Source: Ardenticatenales bacterium
GTDB taxonomy: Bacteria; Chloroflexota; Anaerolineae; Ardenticatenales; Ardenticatenaceae
Direction of reading: 5' to 3'
NCBI GenBank assembly: GCA_020634795.1
Contig: JACKAZ010000009.1
Span: 124,001 to 188,000 of the forward strand
Length of the DNA stretch: 64,000 nucleotides
Shown here piece by piece: positions 52,501-61,035 of this stretch. The notes beneath the pieces are model-generated. The model ran no database searches. It was not told where the DNA came from and was given only the letters and a program-made list of their open reading frames with translations. Both the position numbers and the translations under genes were made by a program. Each line of letters opens with the position of its first letter. Position 1 is the stretch's first letter.

Positions 52501-53853
52501 TCAACGGTTGAACGCTTCCCAATCCTCGGGCTGGTCGATGTCTTGCAACGTGGCGGGGTCATCGACCTCCAGCCACGCGATGTCAGCGGGATGACGTTGA
52601 ATGAGGGCACGGCCCCCCACGTTGCCGCTCAGCGTGGAAAGGGCGTGGAAGTGGGCGCGGTCGAAAAGCACGGGGCTGTTGCGCTGCCCCCCGTGGTGGG
52701 GCACGGCGATGGTGCGTAGCCCCCGCGCGTCGGCCAAGCGGCGCAGCAGATCGGCGTCGACCAGCGGCTGATCGACCATCAGGAAGAAAGCGGCCCCGAT
52801 GTAGGGGCGGTTCGGGGCCAGCAGCGCCTCCGCCGCCCGTGCCACGGAACCGCCCTGCCCGGCCGCATAATCGGGGTTGTGGATCAGCTCGACCGGCAGG
52901 TGGTCGACCGCGCGGGCCACCGCTTCGGCCTCGTGGCCCACAACGACCAGCACCGTCTCGCAGCACGCAAGGGCCGTTTCACAGACGTGGGCCACCAGCG
53001 GCTGACCCCGCCATTCCAGCAGCTGCTTCGTCGCCCCGAAGCGCTTCCCCTCGCCTGCGGCCAGCACCACCGCCGCCGTACGACTCCGTCGTTCGAGCCA
53101 GCCCTCGTGCAGCGAGCCGATCAACACTTCACGGAGCTGCGGATCGGCCAGCAGTAGTTCGGCGCAGCGCTCGGCTTGGAGTTTGTCGGCCCGATCCTCG
53201 GCGCGGTTGAAAAAGGGGATGAACGCAGCCTGCGCGGGTTTGCCCTGCAAAGCACCGTGGGGCGCGGTCAGCAGCCGTGCCACCCCATCGGCGGTCACAA
53301 TGGCCTGCATCGGAATCGCCGCGACCTCGGCCACGCGCTCGGCACGGTGGGCCACCGCGTCGGTCAACGCTTTGCCAAAGATGTCGGCCCCGACCAGGGC
53401 AACGAGATGCGTGCTGTGGAGCGGGATCACCGGCTCGTGGGGGGCGGGCGCTTTGATCAACCGGCTACGGCTGCCATCGGCCTCCACAATCACCGCATCG
53501 ACGTCGGCCCGCCGATGGAGCACCTGCACCTGCGCCACCGTCAGCCCCGCCACGCTCGACCGCGACCCGTCAACGTGGCCCACCAAGCAGCGGCCGTGCC
53601 GATCCAGCAGGCCCGACAACGCATCAAGATCGTCCCACGCACACCACGCGCCGCTGGCCTCCCGCTGGCTGGCGAAGAGGCGCGTGGTCGTCGTCGTCAC
53701 CACGCGCCATCCCTGCGCGGCCAACTCCGCCGCCAGCGTCGTCATTGTCGTCGTCTTGCCACCCGCGCCGACAATCGCGATCAGCGGCTTCGCGCCCTCA
53801 CGGCTCAGCCGCAGGGCGTGGGTGAGGGGCGGACTGTTGGCGGGACCGTTCAT
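52501..53853 (-). CDS. Fusion of YqeC-type accessory protein and MobA-like nucleotidyltransferase
   Basis: Residues 1-250 match the YqeC family (P-loop AIVGAGGKTTTMTTLA, residues 26-41), a putative accessory protein of selenium-dependent molybdenum hydroxylases. Residues 262-450 are a MobA/MocA-like nucleotidyltransferase (VVLAAGEGKRFGATKQLLEWRG, VVGHEAEAV, NPDYAAGQGGSVARA, FFLMVDQPLVDADLLRRL), which attaches CMP or GMP to the molybdopterin cofactor. The fusion should finish the cofactor for the hydroxylase encoded next to it, at 54060. Its order, maturation gene next to the large subunit, supports this role. The start ATG at 53853 sits at the YqeC N-terminus. Confidence 0.88.
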   Translation of the reverse strand: MNGPANSPPLTHALRLSREGAKPLIAIVGAGGKTTTMTTLAAELAAQGWRVVTTTTTRLFASQREASGAWCAWDDLDALSGLLDRHGRCLVGHVDGSRSSVAGLTVAQVQVLHRRADVDAVIVEADGSRSRLIKAPAPHEPVIPLHSTHLVALVGADIFGKALTDAVAHRAERVAEVAAIPMQAIVTADGVARLLTAPHGALQGKPAQAAFIPFFNRAEDRADKLQAERCAELLLADPQLREVLIGSLHEGWLERRSRTAAVVLAAGEGKRFGATKQLLEWRGQPLVAHVCETALACCETVLVVVGHEAEAVARAVDHLPVELIHNPDYAAGQGGSVARAAEALLAPNRPYIGAAFFLMVDQPLVDADLLRRLADARGLRTIAVPHHGGQRNSPVLFDRAHFHALSTLSGNVGGRALIQRHPADIAWLEVDDPATLQDIDQPEDWEAFNR

Positions 53854-53868
53854 GGGGAGGTTGGGAGT

Positions 53869-53945
53869 TTGATGAGTTTGATGAGTTTAATGAGTTTGAT
53901 GAGTTTAATGAGTTTGATGAGTTTAATGAGTTTGATGAGTTTTGG
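53869..53945. repeat. Microsatellite GATGAGTTT/AATGAGTTT
   Basis: Eight tandem 9-mers alternating GATGAGTTT and AATGAGTTT upstream of the YqeC-MobA gene. The longest array of this class in the window. Confidence 0.9.
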
Positions 53946-54059
53946 AGTTGGGAGTTGGAGAGGGTGGGAGTGCTGGAGCGCGGCTCGCGCATCCTTGCAT
54001 TACTCTGTCGGATCAAGGCATGACCGAGGTAACTCTCTATCTCCCCTTCTACACCGCTT

Positions 54060-54107
54060 TCACGCTTTTCGCTCGAACGCTCGAACGCTTGAACGCTTGA
54101 ACGCTTC
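54060..54107. repeat. Octamer array CGCTTGAA/CGCTCGAA
   Basis: Five tandem units of CGCTCGAA or CGCTTGAA cover the 3' end of the molybdenum hydroxylase gene and its stop. The same octamer recurs in short form near 16700, 19030, 23838, 42589 and 44293. Confidence 0.85.
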
Positions 54108-56318
54108 AAGGAGACGGTCGGGGGTCAGGGGGATTTGGTCGAACCAGATGCCGGTGGCGTCGTGCAGCGCGGCGACGATGGCGGGCGCGAGCGGAATGAA
54201 GGGCATCTCGGCCATGCCCCGTGCGCCGAAGGGGCCGAACGGATCGGGATATTCGAGGATCAGGCTTTCGGTGCGGCGCGGAATGTCGTAGATCGTCGGG
54301 ATCAGGTAGTTGGAGAAGTAGGGCGTCTTGATGCGCCCCTCCTCCGTGACGAGATTTTCCATCAGCGCATAGCCCGCCGCCTGCACCACGCCCCCTTCGA
54401 TCTGCCCCTCGACGAGGCGCGGGTTGATGGCGCGGCCCACATCGTCGGCACACAGCACGTGTAGCAGCTCGATCTGACCGGTGTCGAGATCGACCTCCAG
54501 CTCGACCGCCTCGGCCACATAGCCGTAGCTGATGTTCGGGTCGGATTCGCCGGTCTCGTAGTTCAGCTCGGTGGTGACGCGCGGACGGTAGCCAAAGGTG
54601 GCGGTGGCAGGACGGATCTCGTCCTCCCAACGGCGCGACGCCAACCGCGCCGCGCCGATCAGGGCGTTACCCGCCATGAAGGTCATACGGCTGGCGCTGG
54701 CCGAGCCGCTGGAGCCGACCAGATCGGTATGCGCGGCCTGAAGCTCGACCCGTTCCAGCGGCACACCGACCGCTTCAGCGGCCATCTGGCGGAAGACGGA
54801 GTGAGCGCCCTGCCCCACATCGGCCCCGACCGCTTTCACCACGACACGCTCGATCTCGCCGCCACCGTGCAGTTCGATCGTGGCCCAGTTCTCCTCGGGG
54901 GCGGCGAAGGAGAAGCCCACATTTTTGAAGGCCGCCGCAAAGCCGACGCCCCGCCGCCGATGGCCCGGCAACGCACGGAGGGTCGCCGTGGCATGATCCC
55001 CGCGCGTTGCCGCGTCGCTGATCGTGGCGGGCCGTTGCCAGTCGTTGCCCTGCCTTGTCCATTTCGCGGCCCGCGCGGCCGCTTCAATGACCGGCCCCAT
55101 GCTGACGCCCGGTGGCATCGTGGCGCGGGTCGGCAGTTGGGAGCCGTCGCGCAGCACGTTCTTCAGCCGCAGCTTCACCGGGTCCATCTCCAGCCGTTCG
55201 GCCAGCTTGTTCATCTGCGTTTCAGCGGCGAAATGGCCCTGCGGCCCCCCGAAACCCCGAAAGGCCCCGCCCGGCACGTTGTTGGTGTAGACGCTGTAGG
55301 AATCGACGTGAACCGCTTCCCATTCGTAGGGGCCGGTCACGGTCAGGTGGGAGTTACCCAACACCTTCGATGAGGTGTAGGCATAGGCGCCCGCATCTTG
55401 GATGCACTCGGCCCATGCCGCGATCAACCGCCCCGACCAGGACGCACCCCATTTGGTGCGAATGGTGTAGGCGTGGCGCTTGTGGTGGCCGATGATCGAT
55501 TCGTGGCGACTCCAGATGATCTTCACGGGGCGGCCCACCTTCCACGCCGCCAGCGCCAGAATGATCTGGATCGACATATCTTCGCGCCCGCCAAAGGCCC
55601 CGCCGATGGCGCTGTATTCGACACGAATCTGTGCTTCCGGCATCCCCAGCGCGTGAGCGATCTGGATCCGATCCTCGTGCATCCATTGGCCCGCGACGTT
55701 GACCACGATCTGCCCCGTGGATTCGTCGATGTAGCCGAGGCCCGCCTCCGGCTGCAGATAGGCATGTTCCTGCATCCCGGTGCGGTATACGCCTTCGACA
55801 ATCACATCGCAATCGTCGAAAATCTCCTCGATCGGGGCGTCGCCATAGCGGGTTTTGTAGTGGGCGAGGATGTTGCTGTCGCCCCGTTCGGGGTGGAGCA
55901 GAAAGGCGTCGGGCCGCATCGCGGCTTCGGCACTACTGATGATGGGGAGCGGCTCGTAGTCCACCTCGATCAGATCGCGTCCTTCGCTGGCGGCCTGCTC
56001 ACTCTCGGCGATCACCAGTGCCACCTGATCCCCTTCGCAGCGCACCACCTCCCCACAGAGCACCGGCTGGTCGAAGTAGATCAGCCCATACTCGTTACAG
56101 GGCACATCCTCCGCCGTCAGCACCGCGATCACGCCCGGGTGGGCGCGCGCCTTGCTCACATCAAGGGTGCGGATACGGGCGTGCGGCTGTCCCGCGAAGC
56201 GCACCTTCATCCACGCCTGCCCCGCCATGTCGATGTCGCCCGGATAGCGCGTACGCCCCAGCACCTTGTCCCGCGCGCCATAGCGGCTGCGGCTGCTTCC
56301 AACGGCTCGGATAGACAT
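54060..56318 (-). CDS. Xanthine dehydrogenase family, molybdopterin-binding subunit
   Basis: The 752-residue protein is the molybdenum subunit of the xanthine oxidase family (RYGARDKVLGRTRYPGDIDM, AYLQPEAGLGYID, GAFGGREDMSIQIILALAAW, VPGGAFRGFGGPQG, QGAHSVFRQMAAEA, GRAINPRLVEGQIEGGVVQAAG, and the catalytic-Glu segment GARGMAEMPF). No iron-sulfur (CoxS/XdhC-like) or FAD (CoxM-like) subunit gene lies beside it in this window. Related purine and nicotinate hydroxylases act here, or a selenium-dependent form, given the YqeC-MobA gene downstream. The ATG at 56318 follows GGGGAAG. Its last residues (FKRSSVRAFERKA) are read from CGCTTGAA repeat DNA. Confidence 0.93.
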   Translation of the reverse strand: MSIRAVGSSRSRYGARDKVLGRTRYPGDIDMAGQAWMKVRFAGQPHARIRTLDVSKARAHPGVIAVLTAEDVPCNEYGLIYFDQPVLCGEVVRCEGDQVALVIAESEQAASEGRDLIEVDYEPLPIISSAEAAMRPDAFLLHPERGDSNILAHYKTRYGDAPIEEIFDDCDVIVEGVYRTGMQEHAYLQPEAGLGYIDESTGQIVVNVAGQWMHEDRIQIAHALGMPEAQIRVEYSAIGGAFGGREDMSIQIILALAAWKVGRPVKIIWSRHESIIGHHKRHAYTIRTKWGASWSGRLIAAWAECIQDAGAYAYTSSKVLGNSHLTVTGPYEWEAVHVDSYSVYTNNVPGGAFRGFGGPQGHFAAETQMNKLAERLEMDPVKLRLKNVLRDGSQLPTRATMPPGVSMGPVIEAAARAAKWTRQGNDWQRPATISDAATRGDHATATLRALPGHRRRGVGFAAAFKNVGFSFAAPEENWATIELHGGGEIERVVVKAVGADVGQGAHSVFRQMAAEAVGVPLERVELQAAHTDLVGSSGSASASRMTFMAGNALIGAARLASRRWEDEIRPATATFGYRPRVTTELNYETGESDPNISYGYVAEAVELEVDLDTGQIELLHVLCADDVGRAINPRLVEGQIEGGVVQAAGYALMENLVTEEGRIKTPYFSNYLIPTIYDIPRRTESLILEYPDPFGPFGARGMAEMPFIPLAPAIVAALHDATGIWFDQIPLTPDRLLEAFKRSSVRAFERKA

Positions 56319-56569
56319 CGGTTCTTCCCCTTTGTGGACGCTTGATGGAGGCGGATATGAAGAATGGAGAATCGCGAAGGGGCAGATGGCCAAAAGCGTA
56401 ATCCCGCTCTGCGCCACCGCTCATCTCTCCTTGCCCACACGTCATCCCCCCAATTGTTGCGCAGAAGCGTTGAAACGAGAAGCGCTGAAACGTCGAAAGC
56501 GGAAAGGGGCACGCCCACTCAGCACAATTAGCGCAGAACGCAGAGCCACCCAAGCACCCATCAAACCTG

Positions 56570-57862
56570 TCAACTCCCAACGCCTAAACTCTTGAACTCA
56601 TCAAACTCATTAAACTCATCAACCTGCCCCCACGCCAATAGCGTGACGAGGAGAAGACGGCCTTCGCTGAGGCCCCACGGGTAAAAATCCCAAAGGGCGA
56701 TCAGAGAGAGGGCCAGCCATGCGGCAAGGAGGGTGGGGGACCAGGGGCTGCGGCGCAGGTCGGTGGTGGCCACCGGGAGCAGCCAGAGCGCGACCCAAAC
56801 CAAGGCCCCGTGGAAACCCAGCTCGGCGGCGAGCAGCAGGGTCACGTTGTGTACGGGCTGTGGCCGCTCTGCGAAGCCCGCGTCGCGCATTGCGACGGCA
56901 AAGTTGCCCGCCCCCACGCCCGTCAGCGGTTCCGCGCCGATGAAGTCGATCGCAATGCGGGTCAGCACGGCCCGCTCGGTGAGGGCGAAGGATTCGGTAC
57001 CGGTGGGCGGCGGGGGAGACAGCCGGGACAAAAGCTGGGGGGCGAGCGGCACCGCCGCGATCGCGGCGAAGAGCAGCGCACTGCCCAACGTGAGCAGCAG
57101 TGGTCGGCGCAGCGCGGGCCAGCGGCGACCCAACCAGAGCGCCAGCGGCGGCACGGTCAGTGCGGTTGCCAGCCATGCGGAACGGGAAAAGGTGAGCAGC
57201 AGTCCCAGCGCCAGCCAGAGCCAAAGCAGTCGCCAGCGGAGATCGCGCAGCAGGGGCAACGTCAGAACAAGGCCAGCCGCGAGGAAGCCGCCCAGCAGGT
57301 TGGGGTGGAAGGTGAGACCGTAGCCGCGCAGCCAGCGCTGCCCGCCCACGGTGAGCACGGCGGCCCCGCTCTGTTCCGGCCAGAGCGCCATTTCGCCCGG
57401 CAAGCCGAGCGGGCCTTGCGTGGCGACCTGTGCCACCACCACCGCCACCTGCAGCGCCAAGCCGAGCAAGAAACAGCGCCTCATGGCACGCCACGGGACA
57501 TTGGGTTGGCTGAGTACCAGCAGCAGCAGCAGCGCGATGGCCCAGCGCACCGTGGTGAACAGCGCCAACCGTGGCGACAGCGCGAGGGGTGTGGTGATGA
57601 GCGCCAAGAGAACGAGCAGCGCAAAGGGCCACGCCACGCGCGGCCAATGCCACGTGCGCCGCTGCCCATACGCCGCGATCACCAACAGCGCCACCACCTC
57701 GCCCACGGCGATGCCCGGAGCGGCGAAAAGGGGCAGCGTCTCCTCGACGACGGGCGCTGCCACTGCCATGAACAATCCCGTTGGCATCAGCAGCGCCAAC
57801 AGACAGAGCAGGGCGGCACGCAGGGCCGCTACGGGTGCGCCTTCAGCCGTGGAAGCGGTCAT
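56570..57862 (-). CDS. O-antigen ligase/polymerase-like membrane protein
   Basis: The 430-residue protein has about ten membrane helices and the Wzy/RfaL-type extracytoplasmic loop near residues 290-335 (TGVGAGNFAVAMRDAGFAE, then PVHNVTLLLAAELGFHGAL), the characteristic part of the O-antigen ligase family (Wzy_C). It would polymerise or ligate a lipid-linked glycan at the outer face of the membrane. The C-terminal residues VDEFNEFDEFKSLGVGS are encoded by the GATGAGTTT-class microsatellite (56597-56622), so the true tail may have been replaced. The ATG at 57862 follows the heptamer repeat region. Confidence 0.85.
   Translation of the reverse strand: MTASTAEGAPVAALRAALLCLLALLMPTGLFMAVAAPVVEETLPLFAAPGIAVGEVVALLVIAAYGQRRTWHWPRVAWPFALLVLLALITTPLALSPRLALFTTVRWAIALLLLLVLSQPNVPWRAMRRCFLLGLALQVAVVVAQVATQGPLGLPGEMALWPEQSGAAVLTVGGQRWLRGYGLTFHPNLLGGFLAAGLVLTLPLLRDLRWRLLWLWLALGLLLTFSRSAWLATALTVPPLALWLGRRWPALRRPLLLTLGSALLFAAIAAVPLAPQLLSRLSPPPPTGTESFALTERAVLTRIAIDFIGAEPLTGVGAGNFAVAMRDAGFAERPQPVHNVTLLLAAELGFHGALVWVALWLLPVATTDLRRSPWSPTLLAAWLALSLIALWDFYPWGLSEGRLLLVTLLAWGQVDEFNEFDEFKSLGVGS
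56597..56622. repeat. Microsatellite ACTCATCAA inside the 3' end of a coding region
   Basis: Three tandem ACTCATTAA/ACTCATCAA units encode EF(N/D)EF(D)EF-type residues at the C-terminus of the O-antigen-ligase-like protein. Same 9-mer class as 25368, 40508 and 53869. Confidence 0.85.
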
Positions 57863-58002
57863 GGGGATGGTGCATGGTGCATGGGTGCATGGGCAGCAAC
57901 GCCAATCATCGGCATCGCATTGTGGCCCATGCGCGATTCGCGACGTCAACTAGGACGGCACACGCACCCTGGGATTGAACCTGCCGACGTCGCACACTCG
58001 CC

Positions 58003-58401
58003 CTACATCGACCAGCCCGCGGGCACGCGGGCAACCCCGACGTAGATCAGGATCAGCGAAACCAGCGTAGTGAGGAAGATGTTGCGTGCCCGCACGTTCA
58101 AGACGGCCCCGCGCCAGCGCCCCCCGATGCCCGCCACCGCGATCGCGATCAACAGCGTGATGAAATGTTCAATCCGGTAGAGGGGGTAGCCCGCGCCTTG
58201 CGCCCCGTCCAAGATGAAGTAGAGCAATCCCAAAACGAATTGGATGCCCAAAGCGGCGTTGTAGGCCGCGAATAGACGCGAGGTCAGCGCATCATCCTCG
58301 CGCTTGGTCAGCCAGACGATGGCCGTCCAGACCAGCAGCAGTAAGCCCGCAAGTACGACGATCCAGCGCAGCCCGGAGTGAGCTTCCAATAGAATATCCA
58401 T
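58003..58401 (-). CDS. Small integral membrane protein
   Basis: The 132-residue protein starts MDILLEAHSGLRWIVVLAG and has four predicted membrane helices (about 12-30, 47-65, 79-95 and 107-125). The N-terminal HSGLRW motif occurs in uncharacterised four-helix membrane proteins of Chloroflexota and Bacteroidetes, sometimes near heme or cytochrome proteins. No cofactor ligand is certain; H9 and H77 (IEHFITLL) are candidates. A GAGGAAAATGAG ribosome-binding site fixes the ATG at 58401. Confidence 0.75.
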   Translation of the reverse strand: MDILLEAHSGLRWIVVLAGLLLLVWTAIVWLTKREDDALTSRLFAAYNAALGIQFVLGLLYFILDGAQGAGYPLYRIEHFITLLIAIAVAGIGGRWRGAVLNVRARNIFLTTLVSLILIYVGVARVPAGWSM

Positions 58402-58705
58402 CTCATTTTCCTCGTTTACTGGGGTAGCAATCCTGTACTCATGAAGGATGATTTCAAAGCCCCCCGCTGTCAAGTTGGGAGTTGGGTGAGTGTTGGCGGG
58501 TTGGCGTTGTTCAGGGTATCTGACATGGGATGTGGCAATCAGAGGATCTCGCTGGCAGAGCGGCAATACGATTCACGCCATCTGCCCAGTCGCTATTCGC
58601 GACTCTCCATTCTACGTAAGCCGTTCTGCGTTCTGCGTTAACTGCTCTGCGTTCTGCGTTCACCAGCGCCCCGACAAAAACTTACAGCCACAGCGGTCAC
58701 CCCCC

Positions 58706-59275
58706 TCAAACACAAGCCCACCCCAACTTGCTAACCAGCCGGTGGGCACGGGCACGGAAGAGGCCCCATTCGTGCCAGGGCGGGTCGAGCGATTCGAGCG
58801 CGAGCGCGGCTTCGGGCAGCGCGTCGAGCGACACGACGCGGCTGTCGAAGCATTCTGCGGGGTCGCTGCCCCGCAGCGGTTCCGCGCTGTGAGCCATGAG
58901 GAAGCAGTGCGTGGCGAAGCGGTAGCGCTGCGCACCCAGGCGCACCTCGTAGCGGATCAGCGCGAGGTAGCGCTGCACGGTCAATGGCAGGCCGATCTCT
59001 TCGTCCAATTCCCGCCACAGCGCCGCTTCGATCCGCTCCCCATCATCGATGCCGCCCGTCGGGAAACGCCACGCGGTACGGGGGTAGTCCGCCTTGCGGT
59101 GCAGCAGCAGCCCGCCCGAACGGGGCAGCACGAAGAGCACCTCGCCCCGCCGGTGCTGCCAGCCGCCGCCCCACGGGTTGAAGAACTCGGGGCTGGCCTC
59201 CAAGATCATCTCGTCGTGGAACGGTGCGCCCCAGCGCTCGGCAAGTCGTTCGATTTCAGGGTCGTCGGTCATCAT
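58706..59275 (-). CDS. NUDIX hydrolase
   Basis: The 189-residue protein has the full NUDIX box in GGIDDGERIEAALWRELDEEIGL (shown in part; key residues G, E, REL and EEIG), which binds the metal and a nucleoside diphosphate linked to another moiety. The N-terminal part (LAERWGAPFHDEMILEAS) is unusual and may help substrate choice. Substrate unknown. It begins at ATG; a second ATG follows directly. Its neighbour on the same strand is the four-helix membrane protein, 300 bp away. Confidence 0.88.
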   Translation of the reverse strand: MMTDDPEIERLAERWGAPFHDEMILEASPEFFNPWGGGWQHRRGEVLFVLPRSGGLLLHRKADYPRTAWRFPTGGIDDGERIEAALWRELDEEIGLPLTVQRYLALIRYEVRLGAQRYRFATHCFLMAHSAEPLRGSDPAECFDSRVVSLDALPEAALALESLDPPWHEWGLFRARAHRLVSKLGWACV

Positions 59276-59334
59276 TTCAGGGGGGAGTTAGCGTGTAGTA
59301 CGTCGCACGTCATTCGTTGGCCTACAACCCTCGT

Positions 59335-60603
59335 TCAGCCGAGGGGCAGGGTTCGCACCAGCCGCCCCGTCACCTCATCGAGCTGCTGCTCCAGCGGCGC
59401 GGGGGCACGCGCGGCCCAGATCGTCAGGGCGGCGAGGCCGACAGCGCTGCTGCTGTGGAGCAAGCCGCGCGGGTCGTTCAACCCTTCCAACTGATAAGGC
59501 GCCAGCCGCTCCACCTCGGGATGACGCTCGAAGGGCAGGTGGTCGAGCCAAGGATAATCACGCAACGCCGTCAGGAGCGTGGGCAGTTGGGCACCACCGC
59601 CGAACAGGTAGATCAGCGGCGGCAGTGGGCCGCCGTGCGCCAAGTGGCGCAGTGCTTCCTCCACCTCGAAACGCCAGCGCGCCGTCGCATCGTGGAGGGC
59701 GCGGCCCACCGCGCTGTTGGGGGCGACGCGTGCGTGCGCGGCGCGGTGCTTCACGAACTGGGCGGTCTCGTGGGGCAGTGACAGCGCTTGCATCAGCCGC
59801 TGCGTGAAGAAGTCACCGCCGAGCGAAACGTTGGTCAGGTCGCTGAGTGCCCGCGCCTCCACCAGCGTGATCTCGCTGTGTTCCGCACCGACATCGACGA
59901 GGATCGCGTTGGGGCGGGGCAGCGCAGCGGCCACGGCCTGCGCCTGGGGCACGACGCTGTGCAGCCCCAGCTCCAAATCGTCGAGCACGTCGCGCACCAT
60001 CGCCAGCCCCTGCGTCGGCCAACTCAGGTTGCAGAGCATGATCGAGAGGGTGTCGCCCCCGGCGCTCGGCGCCCCATCGGGCAGGGACGTCAGACGGTGG
60101 GCGGTTTCGTCCTCGCTCTGCACCATCCACGCCCCGACCAACTGGCTACCGACCAGCGAGCGGCGCAGTGGCCCACTCTGGACTGTCTGGGCCAGCGCTT
60201 GCAGACTTTGGCGCTGGGCCTGGTCCATCGCCAGGCGCAGCTCGGCGGCGTAGAGCGGCACATCGCGACGGCGAGTGATGTGATGGGTGGCGGGATGGGC
60301 GTGGAGGAACGGCCCCGTTAGGCCGACGAGCGCATCATCGGCGATGCTCTGCCGCGTCGCGGCGGTGGCGCTGTCTGTCTCGGCCGCCGCAAGGCTTTGC
60401 TCGGCAAGGGCGCTGATCTGGCGGCGCTGCATCACATGGCCGGGCCGCGCGATCCCGCTGGCCCCCAGCGTTTGGCCCATGCCCATCACCTGTGCCCCGG
60501 CGTCGCTCAGCCGCACCACGGCGGCACGGGTCCCGCCCGTCCCAAAATCGAGGATGGCGCGAACGGTCTGCGGTTCCGGACGAGACGATTGGCGGCGGGG
60601 CAT
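59335..60603 (-). CDS. FtsA/PilM-like actin-fold ATPase
   Basis: The 422-residue protein has the actin-fold phosphate loops ILDFGTGGTRAAVVRL (17-32) and ILVDVGAEHSEITLVEA, plus VSLGGDFFTQRLMQALSL and the adenosine motif IYLFGGGAQLPTLL. Arrangement and TGP-FLHAHP stretch are like FtsA or PilM, which tether filaments or pilus machinery. The membrane-binding tail of FtsA is not obvious at the C-terminus. Length fits FtsA (about 420). Neither ftsZ nor pilus genes are in the window, so the cell process is uncertain. Confidence 0.8.
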   Translation of the reverse strand: MPRRQSSRPEPQTVRAILDFGTGGTRAAVVRLSDAGAQVMGMGQTLGASGIARPGHVMQRRQISALAEQSLAAAETDSATAATRQSIADDALVGLTGPFLHAHPATHHITRRRDVPLYAAELRLAMDQAQRQSLQALAQTVQSGPLRRSLVGSQLVGAWMVQSEDETAHRLTSLPDGAPSAGGDTLSIMLCNLSWPTQGLAMVRDVLDDLELGLHSVVPQAQAVAAALPRPNAILVDVGAEHSEITLVEARALSDLTNVSLGGDFFTQRLMQALSLPHETAQFVKHRAAHARVAPNSAVGRALHDATARWRFEVEEALRHLAHGGPLPPLIYLFGGGAQLPTLLTALRDYPWLDHLPFERHPEVERLAPYQLEGLNDPRGLLHSSSAVGLAALTIWAARAPAPLEQQLDEVTGRLVRTLPLG

Positions 60604-61035
60604 GGTGGTCTGCTCGAACGATGGTGGTCGGTGCCAAAAGGGTAGTAGAAGTGGCGCGATTCGGGAAAAGTTGGAGGAGTTTTGGCGAATGGAGAATGGG
60701 TAGATGTCGGCTCTCGTTTCACCGCGCTGCTGATGGTCTCACGGTTAGCACGCCTCGCCCCCCACCTTGTCATTCTGAGGCGACCGCCGAAGAATCTGGC
60801 GCCACGCCCTGCGCCTGCGGGCCTGCGCCACGAAGCGGTGCACGCTCGCGCCGTGGCAGCGCATGGCAACGCCCATTGGCGTTGTATCCCAATGCATTCC
60901 CGCTGCGGGGGCCACATTCCGCGAACCCGCCCCTCGAAAAGACAATCGAGGGGGCGCTATGTTCTTGTCGCCAAAACGGGGTTGCCGTACACTTGGGATT
61001 ATTGCGATTGAAAGCGATACAAAGTGAGGATATCC
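60604..61035. repeat. Intergenic region with repeat elements
   Basis: No gene. It contains a CATTCTGAGGCGACCGCCGA element (60771-60790) of a type common in Chloroflexota intergenic DNA, a hairpin CAACGCC/GGCGTTG (60867-60884) and, at the right end, the leader of the STAND gene. Confidence 0.65.
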
